Below are positions 48,846-56,913 of a DNA stretch of 64,000 bases, piece after piece (the stretch's first letter is position 1; the number at the start of each line of letters is the position of its first letter). Source of the stretch: Fibrobacter sp. UWR3 (GTDB taxonomy: Bacteria > Fibrobacterota > Fibrobacteria > Fibrobacterales > Fibrobacteraceae). The position numbers were made by a program, and so were the translations under genes. The stretch is from NCBI RefSeq assembly GCF_900143055.1, contig NZ_FRCW01000001.1, positions 310,001 through 374,000 on the forward strand, read 5' to 3'. The notes under the pieces are model-generated. The model did not search any database and had not been told where the DNA came from. It worked only from the letters and a program-made list of their open reading frames with translations.

Positions 48846-49733
48846 GTGTTCGGACAACTCGGGTACCTAATATCGGAATCTTTTCGTGGATGGAAGCAGC
48901 ATCGCACGGTCATATTGCCGTCGCTTCTCACGATTTTCCTGTGCTCGCTCCTTCTCGCGGCATCGCTCACGGTGCTTGGGGGCGTTTTTCGCGTGCTTTC
49001 TGCCGAAAGTTCTCTCTATACGGTCGAGGCTTTCCTGCCCGAGACGGTGAGCGAGGATTCCGTACAGGCGGTAAGGCAGAGACTTGAACATTTCAGGGGC
49101 GTGGAACGCGTCGAGTACGTGAGCGCTGATTCCGCGCTGGCCGATTTCCGCAGGCATTTTTCGGGCGAGATGCTCGACCTTGTGGACGAGAACCCCATAC
49201 CGCCGTTTTTCCGCGTGTCTCTTGTGCCGGGAAACCAGAATCCGGCAGACCTTACGGAATTCATTGCAGCCCTCTCGCGCCTGGAATACTTCGAGGAGGT
49301 GCAGGCCCCGGTGGACTGGGCGACCCGCGTTTCGGAATGGAAGTTCCGGATGGTGTTCTGGCCTGTTTGTCTGAGCCTCCTTTTGCTGGTGACGCTCTCG
49401 CTCATTATCTGCAACTCGGTGCGGCTTTCGCTCCTGTCACGCAAGCTCCTGGTCGAGAACATGAAGTACGCCGGCGGAAGCCCGTTCTTTATCGAGTTCC
49501 CGTTCGTGCTCGAGGGCATGATGCAGGGGCTTGTCGGTAGCGGCTTTGCCGTATCGATCCTTCTTGTGATTGTTGAATCTATCGGCAGGGCAATTCCCCT
49601 TGTTGGCGAAAACATTGGCGGGCTCTGGGCGCTCCTTGGACTTGTGGTTTGCCTGGTCACGCTCGTTTCCGCATACTTCAGTTACCGCACCGTCCAGGAA
49701 TTCCTGCTTGCGAAACGGAGCGAACGGGAATAA
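48846..49733 (+). CDS. ftsX: Cell-division protein FtsX
   Basis: This 295-residue protein has four membrane helices with the FtsX layout: helix 1 at about residues 22-46, a large periplasmic loop (about 55-165: VEAFLPETVSEDSVQAVRQRLEHFRGVERVEYVS), then three helices from about residue 172. FtsX couples the FtsE ATPase to EnvC-type activators of amidases. The start is GTG at 48846, with TATATTCA four bases upstream. ftsE is not next to it, which is unusual because ftsEX is almost always a pair. An EnvC-like gene follows after three bases. Confidence 0.9.
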   Translation: MFGQLGYLISESFRGWKQHRTVILPSLLTIFLCSLLLAASLTVLGGVFRVLSAESSLYTVEAFLPETVSEDSVQAVRQRLEHFRGVERVEYVSADSALADFRRHFSGEMLDLVDENPIPPFFRVSLVPGNQNPADLTEFIAALSRLEYFEEVQAPVDWATRVSEWKFRMVFWPVCLSLLLLVTLSLIICNSVRLSLLSRKLLVENMKYAGGSPFFIEFPFVLEGMMQGLVGSGFAVSILLVIVESIGRAIPLVGENIGGLWALLGLVVCLVTLVSAYFSYRTVQEFLLAKRSERE

Positions 49734-49736
49734 GCC

Positions 49737-50966
49737 ATGCGTCTGCTGGTCGTTTTTCTCTGCTTGCTTGTAGGCCTTGCGGGTGCTGCCCCGAAAAAGA
49801 CGGACGCCCAGATCAAGGAGCAGCGCAACGCCCTCAAAAAGCTTGAGTCCGACCTTGCGAAAAAGCGCGAGGAACTCGTGCTCCTGGAAACAGAAGAGAA
49901 GGGCGTGCTGAATACGATTTCGCTTTTGGACCAGAACCTGAACCAGACGCGCGTCTACATCACCGAACTTTCGAAAAACGAGAAACTCGTGCAGCAGGCG
50001 GTGGAACAGCTCAAGCGGGATATAGATTCCCTTGACCAGAAAATCCACGTGCGTAAGGAAGCTATGAAGGTGCGCGTGCGCAAGTTGTATGTAAACGGCC
50101 GCTACAGCGAGGCGGAAGTCCTGTACCGGCTGCTTTCCCGCGAAGGTGACCCGAGGCGGCAGGCGTACTGGGTGCACCACGTGCTGAACGAGGACCGAAT
50201 GCAGGTGGAAATCCTGACGGCGATGGTTACGGAACGCGACGAGAAAAAGCGCGAGTCGGAAGAGCACCTGGTGGAACTGAACGGCCTGCGCGAAAAGAAG
50301 GCGCGGGAAGAGAAGGGGCTTGTAAGCCAGATGGGCAACCAGGAGCGCATGCTCCTGAACCTCAAGCACGACAAGGCGATGCAACAGCGCGCGCTGCAGG
50401 AATTCGAACGCAACCAGAAGGTGATGCAGGCCCTTATCGCGAAGTTGGAAGCGAAGCGCAAGAAGGAAATCGAGGAAGCGAAGAAGGCCGAGGCCGCCCG
50501 GAAGGCGAAGCAGAAAAAGCAGAAAGAAAAGAAGGTCGTGGAAAAGCCCAAGAAGACTATCGCGGGCTCGGTCAAGGGGCCGAAGTGCATGCCTCTGGAA
50601 GGCGAAATCATAAGCAACTATGGCCTGCAGGAACATCCGGTATTGCATATCGCCACGCGCAACCTGGGCGTAGAGATTCGCGGCAAGCGCGGGGCCGCCA
50701 TACGTGCCGCTGCGGCAGGGACTGTCGTGATGGTCGCAGAAATTGACGGGCGAGGCCCTTCCGTGATTATCGAGCACGAGGGGGGTACGTATTCCGTGTA
50801 CGGCCACCTGCGCTCCATTCGCGTGCAGGAGGGAAAAGAGGTGCGTAATTGCGAAGAAATTGGCGAGGCGGGCGATATCGCGAGTCTAAATGGAATTAAA
50901 TTGTACTTTCAAGTTAGCGAAGGCACCCAGACGGTGGATCCGCTACAGTGGTTGAAGACGAAATGA
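49737..50966 (+). CDS. envC: EnvC-like murein hydrolase activator with degenerate LytM domain
   Basis: This 409-residue protein has a signal peptide (residues 1-17), a coiled coil of about 230 residues (DAQIKEQRNALKKLESDLAKKREELVLLE onward, with the restraining region near YNGRYSEAEVLYRLLS), a Lys-rich linker and a C-terminal LytM-type domain (about 290-405). The zinc-binding residues of active M23 enzymes are missing: the usual HxxxD reads NLGVEI and the HxH reads KLYFQV. This is the degenerate pattern of EnvC-type activators, which switch on amidases. It follows ftsX by three bases; its ATGA overlap with the delta-prime gene shows coupling. Confidence 0.9.
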   Translation: MRLLVVFLCLLVGLAGAAPKKTDAQIKEQRNALKKLESDLAKKREELVLLETEEKGVLNTISLLDQNLNQTRVYITELSKNEKLVQQAVEQLKRDIDSLDQKIHVRKEAMKVRVRKLYVNGRYSEAEVLYRLLSREGDPRRQAYWVHHVLNEDRMQVEILTAMVTERDEKKRESEEHLVELNGLREKKAREEKGLVSQMGNQERMLLNLKHDKAMQQRALQEFERNQKVMQALIAKLEAKRKKEIEEAKKAEAARKAKQKKQKEKKVVEKPKKTIAGSVKGPKCMPLEGEIISNYGLQEHPVLHIATRNLGVEIRGKRGAAIRAAAAGTVVMVAEIDGRGPSVIIEHEGGTYSVYGHLRSIRVQEGKEVRNCEEIGEAGDIASLNGIKLYFQVSEGTQTVDPLQWLKTK

Positions 50967-52087
50967 TCAAGTATCGCTTAAATGGTCCCGCGTCGCAGGA
51001 ACGCCAGCGCATCCGCCTGATGGCGGCGCTGTGCGAGAACCGCTTCCCTCAGGCGGTCGTCATTGACGGTACTCCGGGAATCGGCAAGAAGGCGCTTGCC
51101 ATGGAACTCTCGAAGGCGCTCCAGTGCACCGACATGTTCGAGCGCCCATGCGGGCAGTGCTTCGGCTGCAAGATGGCCGCCGACCCGGGAGCCGCCGACA
51201 ACTGGGTGTTTCCGCTTACGGCCGCCGAGGCGCAGGCCAAGTCCGCCGAAGACGTGAAGGCGGGGAGCCGCGCGAAGACGCTTCAGGATATCAAGCAGGG
51301 CTATATCGAGCAGATTGTTGCTAACCCGTACCGCACCGACATCTTCGATGCGGGTGCCGAGATTTCGGTGAATCTCATCCGCGCCATGAAGTCGACGTTC
51401 GTGATGAAGGGCGACCGTACCCGCGTGGTGATTGTCGCTGAGGCGGACCGCATGAACGATGCCGCCTCGAATGCCTTCCTCAAGACGCTCGAGGAGGTCC
51501 CGCCCGATACGTACTTCGTGTTGACCGTGGCCTCGCGCGAAAGGCTGCTCCCGACGATACGTTCCCGTTGCCTTGCGATTCACCTGTCGTCGCTTACCGA
51601 CGCCGAGGTGAAGGAGGAAACCCTCCGCATGCTGGGCGACGATGCCGACGAGGATCAGGTGTCCCGTGACGTGATAGGGCTTTCGCTCGGGTCTCCCGGC
51701 AAGGCGTTCTTCTATCTGGAAAATGCGAAAGCGCTTTGCGGCCTGGCGTCGGACTTTATCGTGAAGAGCCTCAAGAACGACTATAGCGCGCTTTTCGAGG
51801 AGCTTGCGGAAAACGACCTGACCGAAGTCTCTGAGGCGAACGGCTTTTTGGAAGTGCTCTCGTTCCTTATCGCCGACATCCTGCGCAAGCAGTCCGGTGC
51901 GGCGGTGCGCCTGCCCGATACCATGGCGGGTATGGACATGGATGCGTTCCCGCGGGTAGATGCGGATGCACTCGAGATGGCGCTTGCCACTGTGCAAGAA
52001 ACTATGGAAAGGATAGCGAGCCGCCGCAGTACTGCGATGATGTGCCTGCAGTCGCTCGCCATAAAGCTTTTCGAGGGTTACAAGTAA
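50963..52087 (+). CDS. holB: DNA polymerase III delta-prime / clamp-loader subunit
   Basis: This 374-residue AAA+ protein has Walker A GTPGIGKKALA (near residue 38) and a zinc-binding cluster (QCTDMFERPCGQCFGC). EADRMNDAASNAFLKTLEEVP is the Walker B/sensor region and TIRSRCLAIHL the SRC motif that contacts a neighbouring subunit. It belongs to the HolB/DnaX group; its modest length and single copy here favour delta-prime. The insert between the cysteines and the core (about residues 75-125) is longer than in E. coli. The start ATG at 50963 overlaps the envC stop. Confidence 0.88.
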   Translation: MIKYRLNGPASQERQRIRLMAALCENRFPQAVVIDGTPGIGKKALAMELSKALQCTDMFERPCGQCFGCKMAADPGAADNWVFPLTAAEAQAKSAEDVKAGSRAKTLQDIKQGYIEQIVANPYRTDIFDAGAEISVNLIRAMKSTFVMKGDRTRVVIVAEADRMNDAASNAFLKTLEEVPPDTYFVLTVASRERLLPTIRSRCLAIHLSSLTDAEVKEETLRMLGDDADEDQVSRDVIGLSLGSPGKAFFYLENAKALCGLASDFIVKSLKNDYSALFEELAENDLTEVSEANGFLEVLSFLIADILRKQSGAAVRLPDTMAGMDMDAFPRVDADALEMALATVQETMERIASRRSTAMMCLQSLAIKLFEGYK

Positions 52088-53784
52088 TGAACGACACCGT
52101 AGCTTCGACGCTTGCGCGGGAACTGGAAATCCCGCATCTGGTAGCGAGGCTTCTCGTATCCAGAGGGATCCGTACCGCATCTGCGGCAAACCGGATTCTG
52201 GACGACGGCTGCGGTGCAGAACTTTCCCCCTGGCTCATGAAGGGCATGGAAGATGCAGTGAGCTGGATTCTCGCGGTGCGCGAGAAGAAAGGGAAGGTGT
52301 TTATTTTCGGGGACTACGACCTGGACGGCATGACCTCGGTGACGCTCCTTTCGAGGTGCTTCGCGCAGATAGGGATTGAGTCGGAGTGGAGGCTCCCGAA
52401 CAGGTTCGGCGACGGCTACGGGCTTTCCATTGCCGCCGTGGAAGAAATGTACAATGCGGGTGCACGCAACCTGGTGACCGTGGATACGGGCATTACAGCG
52501 AATGTGGAAATCGCCCGCGCGAAGGAACTCGGGATGTCGGTGATGGTCATTGACCACCATCAGCCCTCGGGGGACGCGCTCCCTCCGTGCGACGTGCTGC
52601 TCGACCCGCACCAGCAGGGGGACATGTACCCGAATCCCGAACTCTGCGGGGTGGGGGTTTCGTACAAGTTTATATGCGCGCTGTTCGAACGGCTCGGGAT
52701 GGAATCTCCCAGGAACTTGCTCGAACTTGTTGCCCTCGGGACGCTTGCCGACCTCGTGCAGATGACTCCCGAAAATCGCTTCTTTACCAAGACCGGACTT
52801 GCAAGGCTCCAGAACAGCCAGTTGCCCGGAGTGCAGGCTCTGTATTCCTCGCTCATGAAACCGGGGAGCGCGGTCGGCGGCATCGATGTGATGTACAAGA
52901 TTGCGCCGCTCCTGAACGCACCCGGCCGTATGGAAAAGCCGGACCCCGCGCTCAAGTTGCTCATGTGTACCGACGTGGCGAATGCTCCGGACCTGATGGC
53001 GGAACTGAAGGAATGGAACGCGCAGAGGAAGGCGAAGGAAGCAGAGATTACCGACATGGCGCTTACCCGCGTGAAGGAAATCTACGGCGACAAGATTCCA
53101 AAGGTGCTCGTGGTGGATGGCGCCGGCTGGCACGTGGGCGTTATCGGGATTGTATCTGCAAAGCTGGCGCAGGAATTTTGCCGCCCGACCGCGGTGCTCT
53201 CGATTGACGAGGGCATGGCGCACGCGAGTGCGCGCGCGGTCCCCGGTTTCAACTGGCACAAGGCGCTCTTTGAATGCCGCGACCTGTTTGAGCGCTGGGG
53301 CGGGCACGCGAACGCCGCGGGCTTCTCGCTCCCAGCCGACAAAATTCCCGAACTGCGCGAACGCCTGGCCGCTTCTGCCGAAGAGCAGGGCTATACCGGC
53401 GAGGCGTTCGATACCAACGAACCGCATGCCTACGATATCGACGTGGCGCTCGGCGAACTGATTGTGGAAGGCACGCGCCACCGCATCGAGAAGACGGTGC
53501 TTGACTATTTTGACAAGATGGAACCGTTCGGGGGGAACTTCCCGTATCCCGTGTTCCGTGCCGAGGGCGTGACCGTCCATCGGGTGAAGGAACTCCGCGG
53601 CGGACACCTCCAAATGGAAATCTCGCAGGCGGGTAGCCCCTCGTTCTCGGCTATCGCGTTCGGGCTTCGCAAGTGCAAGCCTCTCCTGGGCGGTTCGCGC
53701 AAGGTTTCCATCGTGTTCGAACCCACGTGGAACTATTTCAATAACAAGAAAACTATCCAGCTTTGCGTAAAGGCCATCGAGTAG
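52087..53784 (+). CDS. recJ: Single-strand-specific exonuclease RecJ
   Basis: RecJ degrades single-stranded DNA from the 5' end during recombination and mismatch repair. This 565-residue protein has the DHH phosphoesterase motifs VFIFGDYDLDGMTSV (near residue 75), TVDTGI and IDHHQPSGDALPP, and the DHHA1 domain with ASARAVPGFNWHKAL and WGGHANAAGF. Length and order are typical. Its ATG overlaps the delta-prime stop (TAATG). A TonB-like gene begins six bases after the stop. Confidence 0.95.
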   Translation: MNDTVASTLARELEIPHLVARLLVSRGIRTASAANRILDDGCGAELSPWLMKGMEDAVSWILAVREKKGKVFIFGDYDLDGMTSVTLLSRCFAQIGIESEWRLPNRFGDGYGLSIAAVEEMYNAGARNLVTVDTGITANVEIARAKELGMSVMVIDHHQPSGDALPPCDVLLDPHQQGDMYPNPELCGVGVSYKFICALFERLGMESPRNLLELVALGTLADLVQMTPENRFFTKTGLARLQNSQLPGVQALYSSLMKPGSAVGGIDVMYKIAPLLNAPGRMEKPDPALKLLMCTDVANAPDLMAELKEWNAQRKAKEAEITDMALTRVKEIYGDKIPKVLVVDGAGWHVGVIGIVSAKLAQEFCRPTAVLSIDEGMAHASARAVPGFNWHKALFECRDLFERWGGHANAAGFSLPADKIPELRERLAASAEEQGYTGEAFDTNEPHAYDIDVALGELIVEGTRHRIEKTVLDYFDKMEPFGGNFPYPVFRAEGVTVHRVKELRGGHLQMEISQAGSPSFSAIAFGLRKCKPLLGGSRKVSIVFEPTWNYFNNKKTIQLCVKAIE

Positions 53785-53789
53785 GCCGT

Positions 53790-54296
53790 ATGCAGAAGTT
53801 GCTCCCTTACTTTTTTTCGTTTGTCGTAGTTGCCGTCCTGGCGATATTCCTCTTCTATTCCGGCTTTAGGGAGTTGTTCACGGTAGCCGTTCCGGAACCG
53901 CCCGTCGAAGAACAGCCTGCACCCGAGGAACCGAAGGCGTTTACCGGGCGCGTCGTGATGCCCGACAGCGAAAGCATTCTCGTGCTCGAGAACAGCGCGG
54001 ATCGCGACATCAAAAAAGTGGCTACGTATTTTTCGGGCCGTGCGGCGGGACTCCACTGGCTTGCGCGCCCGTACTTCAAGAAGCACCGCGATGCGGAAGA
54101 TGTCATCGTGGGCATCCGCATGACCATCGATTCGCTCGGACGCATCACGTGCAACGAGATTGAGTACACGAACGCCGAAGACGAGAGCCTCAAGGACACC
54201 CTGCAGAGGCATATCGAGTATTACTGGCGGTATAGGAAAAGCGAGTACGGCACGACCGAAATCTGGCTCCCCATCCGTTTCCGCGCCGTTTATTGA
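53790..54296 (+). CDS. Small TonB-like protein
   Basis: This 168-residue protein has one N-terminal helix (about residues 4-22), a Pro/Glu-rich linker (VPEPPVEEQPAPEEPKAF) and a C-terminal domain (about 75-168). It contains VIVGIRMTIDSLGRITCNEIEYTNAEDESLKDTLQRHIEYYW, the 'G.v...f.i...G.v....i..s.....l...v...i..w.f' layout of TonB/AgmX C-terminal domains. It lies six bases after recJ on the same transcript. No ExbB/ExbD partner is near; those at 27-29 kb are possible partners. The family call is moderate. Confidence 0.7.
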   Translation: MQKLLPYFFSFVVVAVLAIFLFYSGFRELFTVAVPEPPVEEQPAPEEPKAFTGRVVMPDSESILVLENSADRDIKKVATYFSGRAAGLHWLARPYFKKHRDAEDVIVGIRMTIDSLGRITCNEIEYTNAEDESLKDTLQRHIEYYWRYRKSEYGTTEIWLPIRFRAVY

Positions 54297-54300
54297 CCCA

Positions 54301-54355
54301 CTATGAGATTAGGGCGGGCGCACGCACGGCTAGCCCTCCCTAAGGCCCTCCAGCA
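54301..54355. repeat. Diverged copy of the AGACTAGGGAGGG element
   Basis: ATGAGATTAGGGCGGGCG and AGCCCTCCCTAAGGCCCTCC match the two halves of the element at 60925-60977 over roughly 50 bases. Confidence 0.55.
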
Positions 54356-54377
54356 AACTCTGCCGACTGCCGACTAA

Positions 54378-54803
54378 TTACCCCTTGAGAATCTTCAGCA
54401 GTTGTTCGGTGCGCTTCTCGATGAGGATGAACGCCTCGAACATGCGGGCCTCGCGCCACTTGGTCAGGTATTTCGCGCGCCATTCCGCGGCAACCTGGTC
54501 GGGAGCCTCGGGTGCGTCTTCGTTACGGTACCAAACTTCCTTCGTGATTTCGCGGATCATGTCGCCCATCTCGGCGGCAGGCTGCAGGCTGCCCTTGCAC
54601 AGCAGCAGGGCGCGGAGGTTGTCGAGCAGCACTTCGTCGCTCGGGTTTTCCGAGTCGTCGCGGGCGCAGTCCCAGATTTCGCCGCGGTGGCGTTCCGTCC
54701 AGCCCATGAGGTGCTTCTCGGTGCGTTCGAGTTCACCCTTCGCGAGCTTTTCTTCCACGGCTTCGCGGGGGTAGTAGATGCTGTTCGGGTAAAATTCGAT
54801 CAT
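54378..54803 (-). CDS. Conserved short cytoplasmic protein downstream of tRNA-Leu
   Basis: This 141-residue protein begins [20 protein letters not shown]. The rest is mostly helical and charged: [51 protein letters not shown] and a C-terminal [28 protein letters not shown] recognise no family. The ATG at 54803 has TTGGGA at about six bases; the next upstream ATG (54809) is too close to it. The tRNA-Leu 3' end is only 18 bases before the start, so the protein is probably translated from a transcript that also carries the tRNA. Confidence 0.65.
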   Translation of the reverse strand: MIEFYPNSIYYPREAVEEKLAKGELERTEKHLMGWTERHRGEIWDCARDDSENPSDEVLLDNLRALLLCKGSLQPAAEMGDMIREITKEVWYRNEDAPEAPDQVAAEWRAKYLTKWREARMFEAFILIEKRTEQLLKILKG

Positions 54804-54821
54804 GGTCATTCCCAAGGTTAA

Positions 54822-54907
<86 letters not shown>

Positions 54908-55029
54908 TGTGCCTGCCAAATATAGGAAATTTCGCCATTTTTCCGTTTGTTGTCCTTTTGTCAAGGCATTTTTCGGCAGAATCTTACAAAAAAGAACCAT
55001 TCCGGGAAAAATTTGCTAGATTAAGAAAC

Positions 55030-55554
55030 ATGAAACACTTAGTGCTTATTTCCGCTGTCATGGCTCTTGCCATAAACGCCTTCTCTGCAGACGACAACGA
55101 GAAGGAATTCAAGGAACAGCTCGCCTCGCTCCGCGATAGCTACGCTTCCTCCATCAATATGGCTATGGAAGATGCCATGGAGGGCGACCCTGCCGGCTGG
55201 TTCAAGGCCCGCAACGAAGGTCTCGATGCCGACTGGGACGACCTGGAATTCGAACCGCCCACCCTTTCCCTGTTCTCCATCGAGGAAATCCCCTACGGGT
55301 TCAAGATTTCGGGCAGCAACCACGATTTCCAGCTCAATGCCGAGGTTTTCGTCTGGACCCGCAATACCGACATCCAGTACACGATTACCTACCTTGATGG
55401 CACGAACGAGGCCGCCAAGGAGATTGCGAAGGAAGTGTTCCAGAACGAGCAGTCCGACTACCCGTCCAAGTGCGCGAAGGGCGCCGTGACCTGCTACAAC
55501 GGTAAGTCTACCTTCGGCGAACTGAAGAAAAAGGGCAAGAAAAAGAAGAAATAA
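55030..55554 (+). CDS. Small secreted protein with Lys-rich end
   Basis: This 174-residue protein has a signal peptide (MKHLVLISAVMALAINAFSA). The mature part begins with an acidic helix and includes SINMAMEDAMEGDPAGWFKARNEG, PPTLSLFSIEEIPYGFKISG, and two cysteines late (SKCAKGAVTCYNG), then ends GKKKKK. I recognise no domain. The start at 55030 has a TAGATTAA box five bases upstream and no ribosome binding site; a longer frame runs into the tRNA. A hairpin pair follows the gene. Confidence 0.65.
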   Translation: MKHLVLISAVMALAINAFSADDNEKEFKEQLASLRDSYASSINMAMEDAMEGDPAGWFKARNEGLDADWDDLEFEPPTLSLFSIEEIPYGFKISGSNHDFQLNAEVFVWTRNTDIQYTITYLDGTNEAAKEIAKEVFQNEQSDYPSKCAKGAVTCYNGKSTFGELKKKGKKKKK

Positions 55555-55568
55555 TCACTTTTTTCTTA

Positions 55569-55594
55569 CGGGTAAATAAATTTTTACCCTTTTC
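55569..55594 (+). terminator. Possible terminator after the small secreted gene
   Basis: GGGTAAA and TTTACCC form a short stem at 55570-55590, followed by TTTTCCCG. It is weak. Confidence 0.4.
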
Positions 55595-55607
55595 CCGAAA
55601 TTTTATA

Positions 55608-55656
55608 TATATTAGAAAGAGCCCGGTCCTGTTTTGGCGCCGGGCTCCGGATTTTT
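55608..55656 (+). promoter_or_regulatory. TATATTAG box and leader hairpin of the pseudopilin operon
   Basis: TATATTAG (55608-55615) may be a -10 box. A stem of GAGCCCGG (55619-55626) and CCGGGCTC (55640-55647) follows at once, with GGATTTTT after it. If transcription starts near 55620 the hairpin is at the very 5' end of the mRNA and could attenuate or protect it; it could also be a terminator for the upstream gene. Confidence 0.45.
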
Positions 55657-55730
55657 GTACCCTGAAAATTCGTGAAATTGCTAACTTGTTGAGTGTCAAT
55701 GGATTGTTGTTTTGTCGGAGTCTAGGAAAT

Positions 55731-56282
55731 ATGGTCAACTGTTCTAGAAAGCTCGGTTTTACCCTGGTTGAGGTCCTCGTGGTGGTCGCCATCATGGGCA
55801 TTCTTTCCGGTATCGGGGTGGCTAGCCTGCGCAGTGCGGTTGCGAACAGCCGAATCAAGGACGCCGGTATCAACGTGACCGCTTTCATGCAGCGGGCGGC
55901 GAACGAGGCTACGCGGTTGAACGAGAAACTGGCAGTCAATGTTGAAAGCGGCAATAAGACGTTGAGGCTCTACAAGTGCAATGCTGTTGATGGTAACGGA
56001 ATTTGTACCAATTTTGGTGATACGGTTGACGAGATGACTCTTGAATCGTCGAACGCTTTTGTTACGGATAAAAATTGTCCGGACTTGACTGGTGCCAAGA
56101 CGACACCGGCGACCGTCGTGACTCTCGTTCCGAAAATAGGGGTATCCCCGATTCCAACGTCGTGTCTCATGGTGCGTTATGGTGGTACCGACCGTTATGC
56201 GGTTTCAATCAAGTCCCCGACAAAGTTCTCTATGTATTATGAGTTGAGTTACGATTCTGGTGCGAGCTGGTTTGAACCGTAG
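55731..56282 (+). CDS. GspH/FimT-like pseudopilin
   Basis: This 183-residue protein has a type IV prepilin start: short basic leader MVNCSRKLG, cleavage before Phe, then FTLVEVLVVVAIMGILSGIG with Glu at position 5. The rest of helix 1 and a beta-rich domain follow (TTPATVVTLVPKIG, PTSCLMVRYGGTDRYAVSI). Four cysteines could pair. Prepilins of this kind are processed by PilD and assemble into type IV pili or type II secretion pseudopili. No assembly genes (ATPase, platform, secretin) are in this window. The gene is eight bases before a second pseudopilin. Confidence 0.87.
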   Translation: MVNCSRKLGFTLVEVLVVVAIMGILSGIGVASLRSAVANSRIKDAGINVTAFMQRAANEATRLNEKLAVNVESGNKTLRLYKCNAVDGNGICTNFGDTVDEMTLESSNAFVTDKNCPDLTGAKTTPATVVTLVPKIGVSPIPTSCLMVRYGGTDRYAVSIKSPTKFSMYYELSYDSGASWFEP

Positions 56283-56289
56283 GTGTGTT

Positions 56290-56799
56290 ATGGATAAGTT
56301 AATAAAGAGCAAGAAAGGTTTCGGTATCACGGAGGTGCTTATCTCCGCGGTAGTTCTCGGTCTTTTGTACATGGCGATTCTCCACATGCAGACGGGCAAC
56401 CGCGAGGCTTTGCTCCGTATCCGCGGCCGTGACGGTGCCATCGAGGTGGCGCAACAGGTCATCGATTCCCTGAACCGTATCGGCATCGCGTCCATTCCCG
56501 ACCCGACGAGCGTTGCTTCTGGAGACGAACATATCAAGGAAGGTAACTATGTATGGGAGTGGGACGATATTTCGCGTTCCTGGGACCGAGGCGAAAAGGT
56601 CGGTGGTGGCCACTCCACTATCGCTTATACCCCGACTGTGACTGTGTCGCCGGTTGAGGATTATACCGCGAAAAGTGTGTCGTACTATACTGGCGCCGAT
56701 ACAATAAGGCACGTCTACGCCAAGCAGGTGAACGTGCAGGTGTCCTGGCAGTTCAAGGGCTCCACGCAGTCCATAAACATGTCCACCGTGATACGCTAG
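56290..56799 (+). CDS. Second pseudopilin-like protein (PilV/GspI-type)
   Basis: This 169-residue protein begins MDKLIKSKKGFGITEVLISAVVLG. The mature end would start FGITE, with Glu at position 5, so it is processed like a pilin but with Gly-Ile-Thr rather than Thr-Leu-Val. The rest of the helix has few charges until residue 45. The C-terminal half holds a Trp/Tyr-rich beta region (NYVWEWDDISRSW, HVYAKQVNVQVSWQFKG). It is likely a minor pilin. A terminator follows, and the large surface protein gene downstream has its own promoter. Confidence 0.8.
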   Translation: MDKLIKSKKGFGITEVLISAVVLGLLYMAILHMQTGNREALLRIRGRDGAIEVAQQVIDSLNRIGIASIPDPTSVASGDEHIKEGNYVWEWDDISRSWDRGEKVGGGHSTIAYTPTVTVSPVEDYTAKSVSYYTGADTIRHVYAKQVNVQVSWQFKGSTQSINMSTVIR

Positions 56800-56820
56800 G
56801 CCGTCTTGCCTGTAATCTGT

Positions 56821-56851
56821 GCCGGGATTTGCTCCCGGCCTTTCTTTTTTG
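56821..56851 (+). terminator. Terminator of the pseudopilin operon
   Basis: GCCGGG and CCCGGC form a stem around ATTTGCT, followed by CTTTCTTTTTT. Confidence 0.8.
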
Positions 56852-56852
56852 T

Positions 56853-56883
56853 TTGCGAGCCCGTTCCATTTATTATACATTTA
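56853..56883 (+). promoter_or_regulatory. Promoter of the large surface protein gene
   Basis: TTGCGA (56853-56858), a 17-base spacer and TACATTTA (56876-56883) lie 30 bases before the start; CAGGAG at 56901 is the ribosome binding site. Confidence 0.6.
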
Positions 56884-56913
56884 CTTACATACAGTAAAAA
56901 CAGGAGTTTCCAG

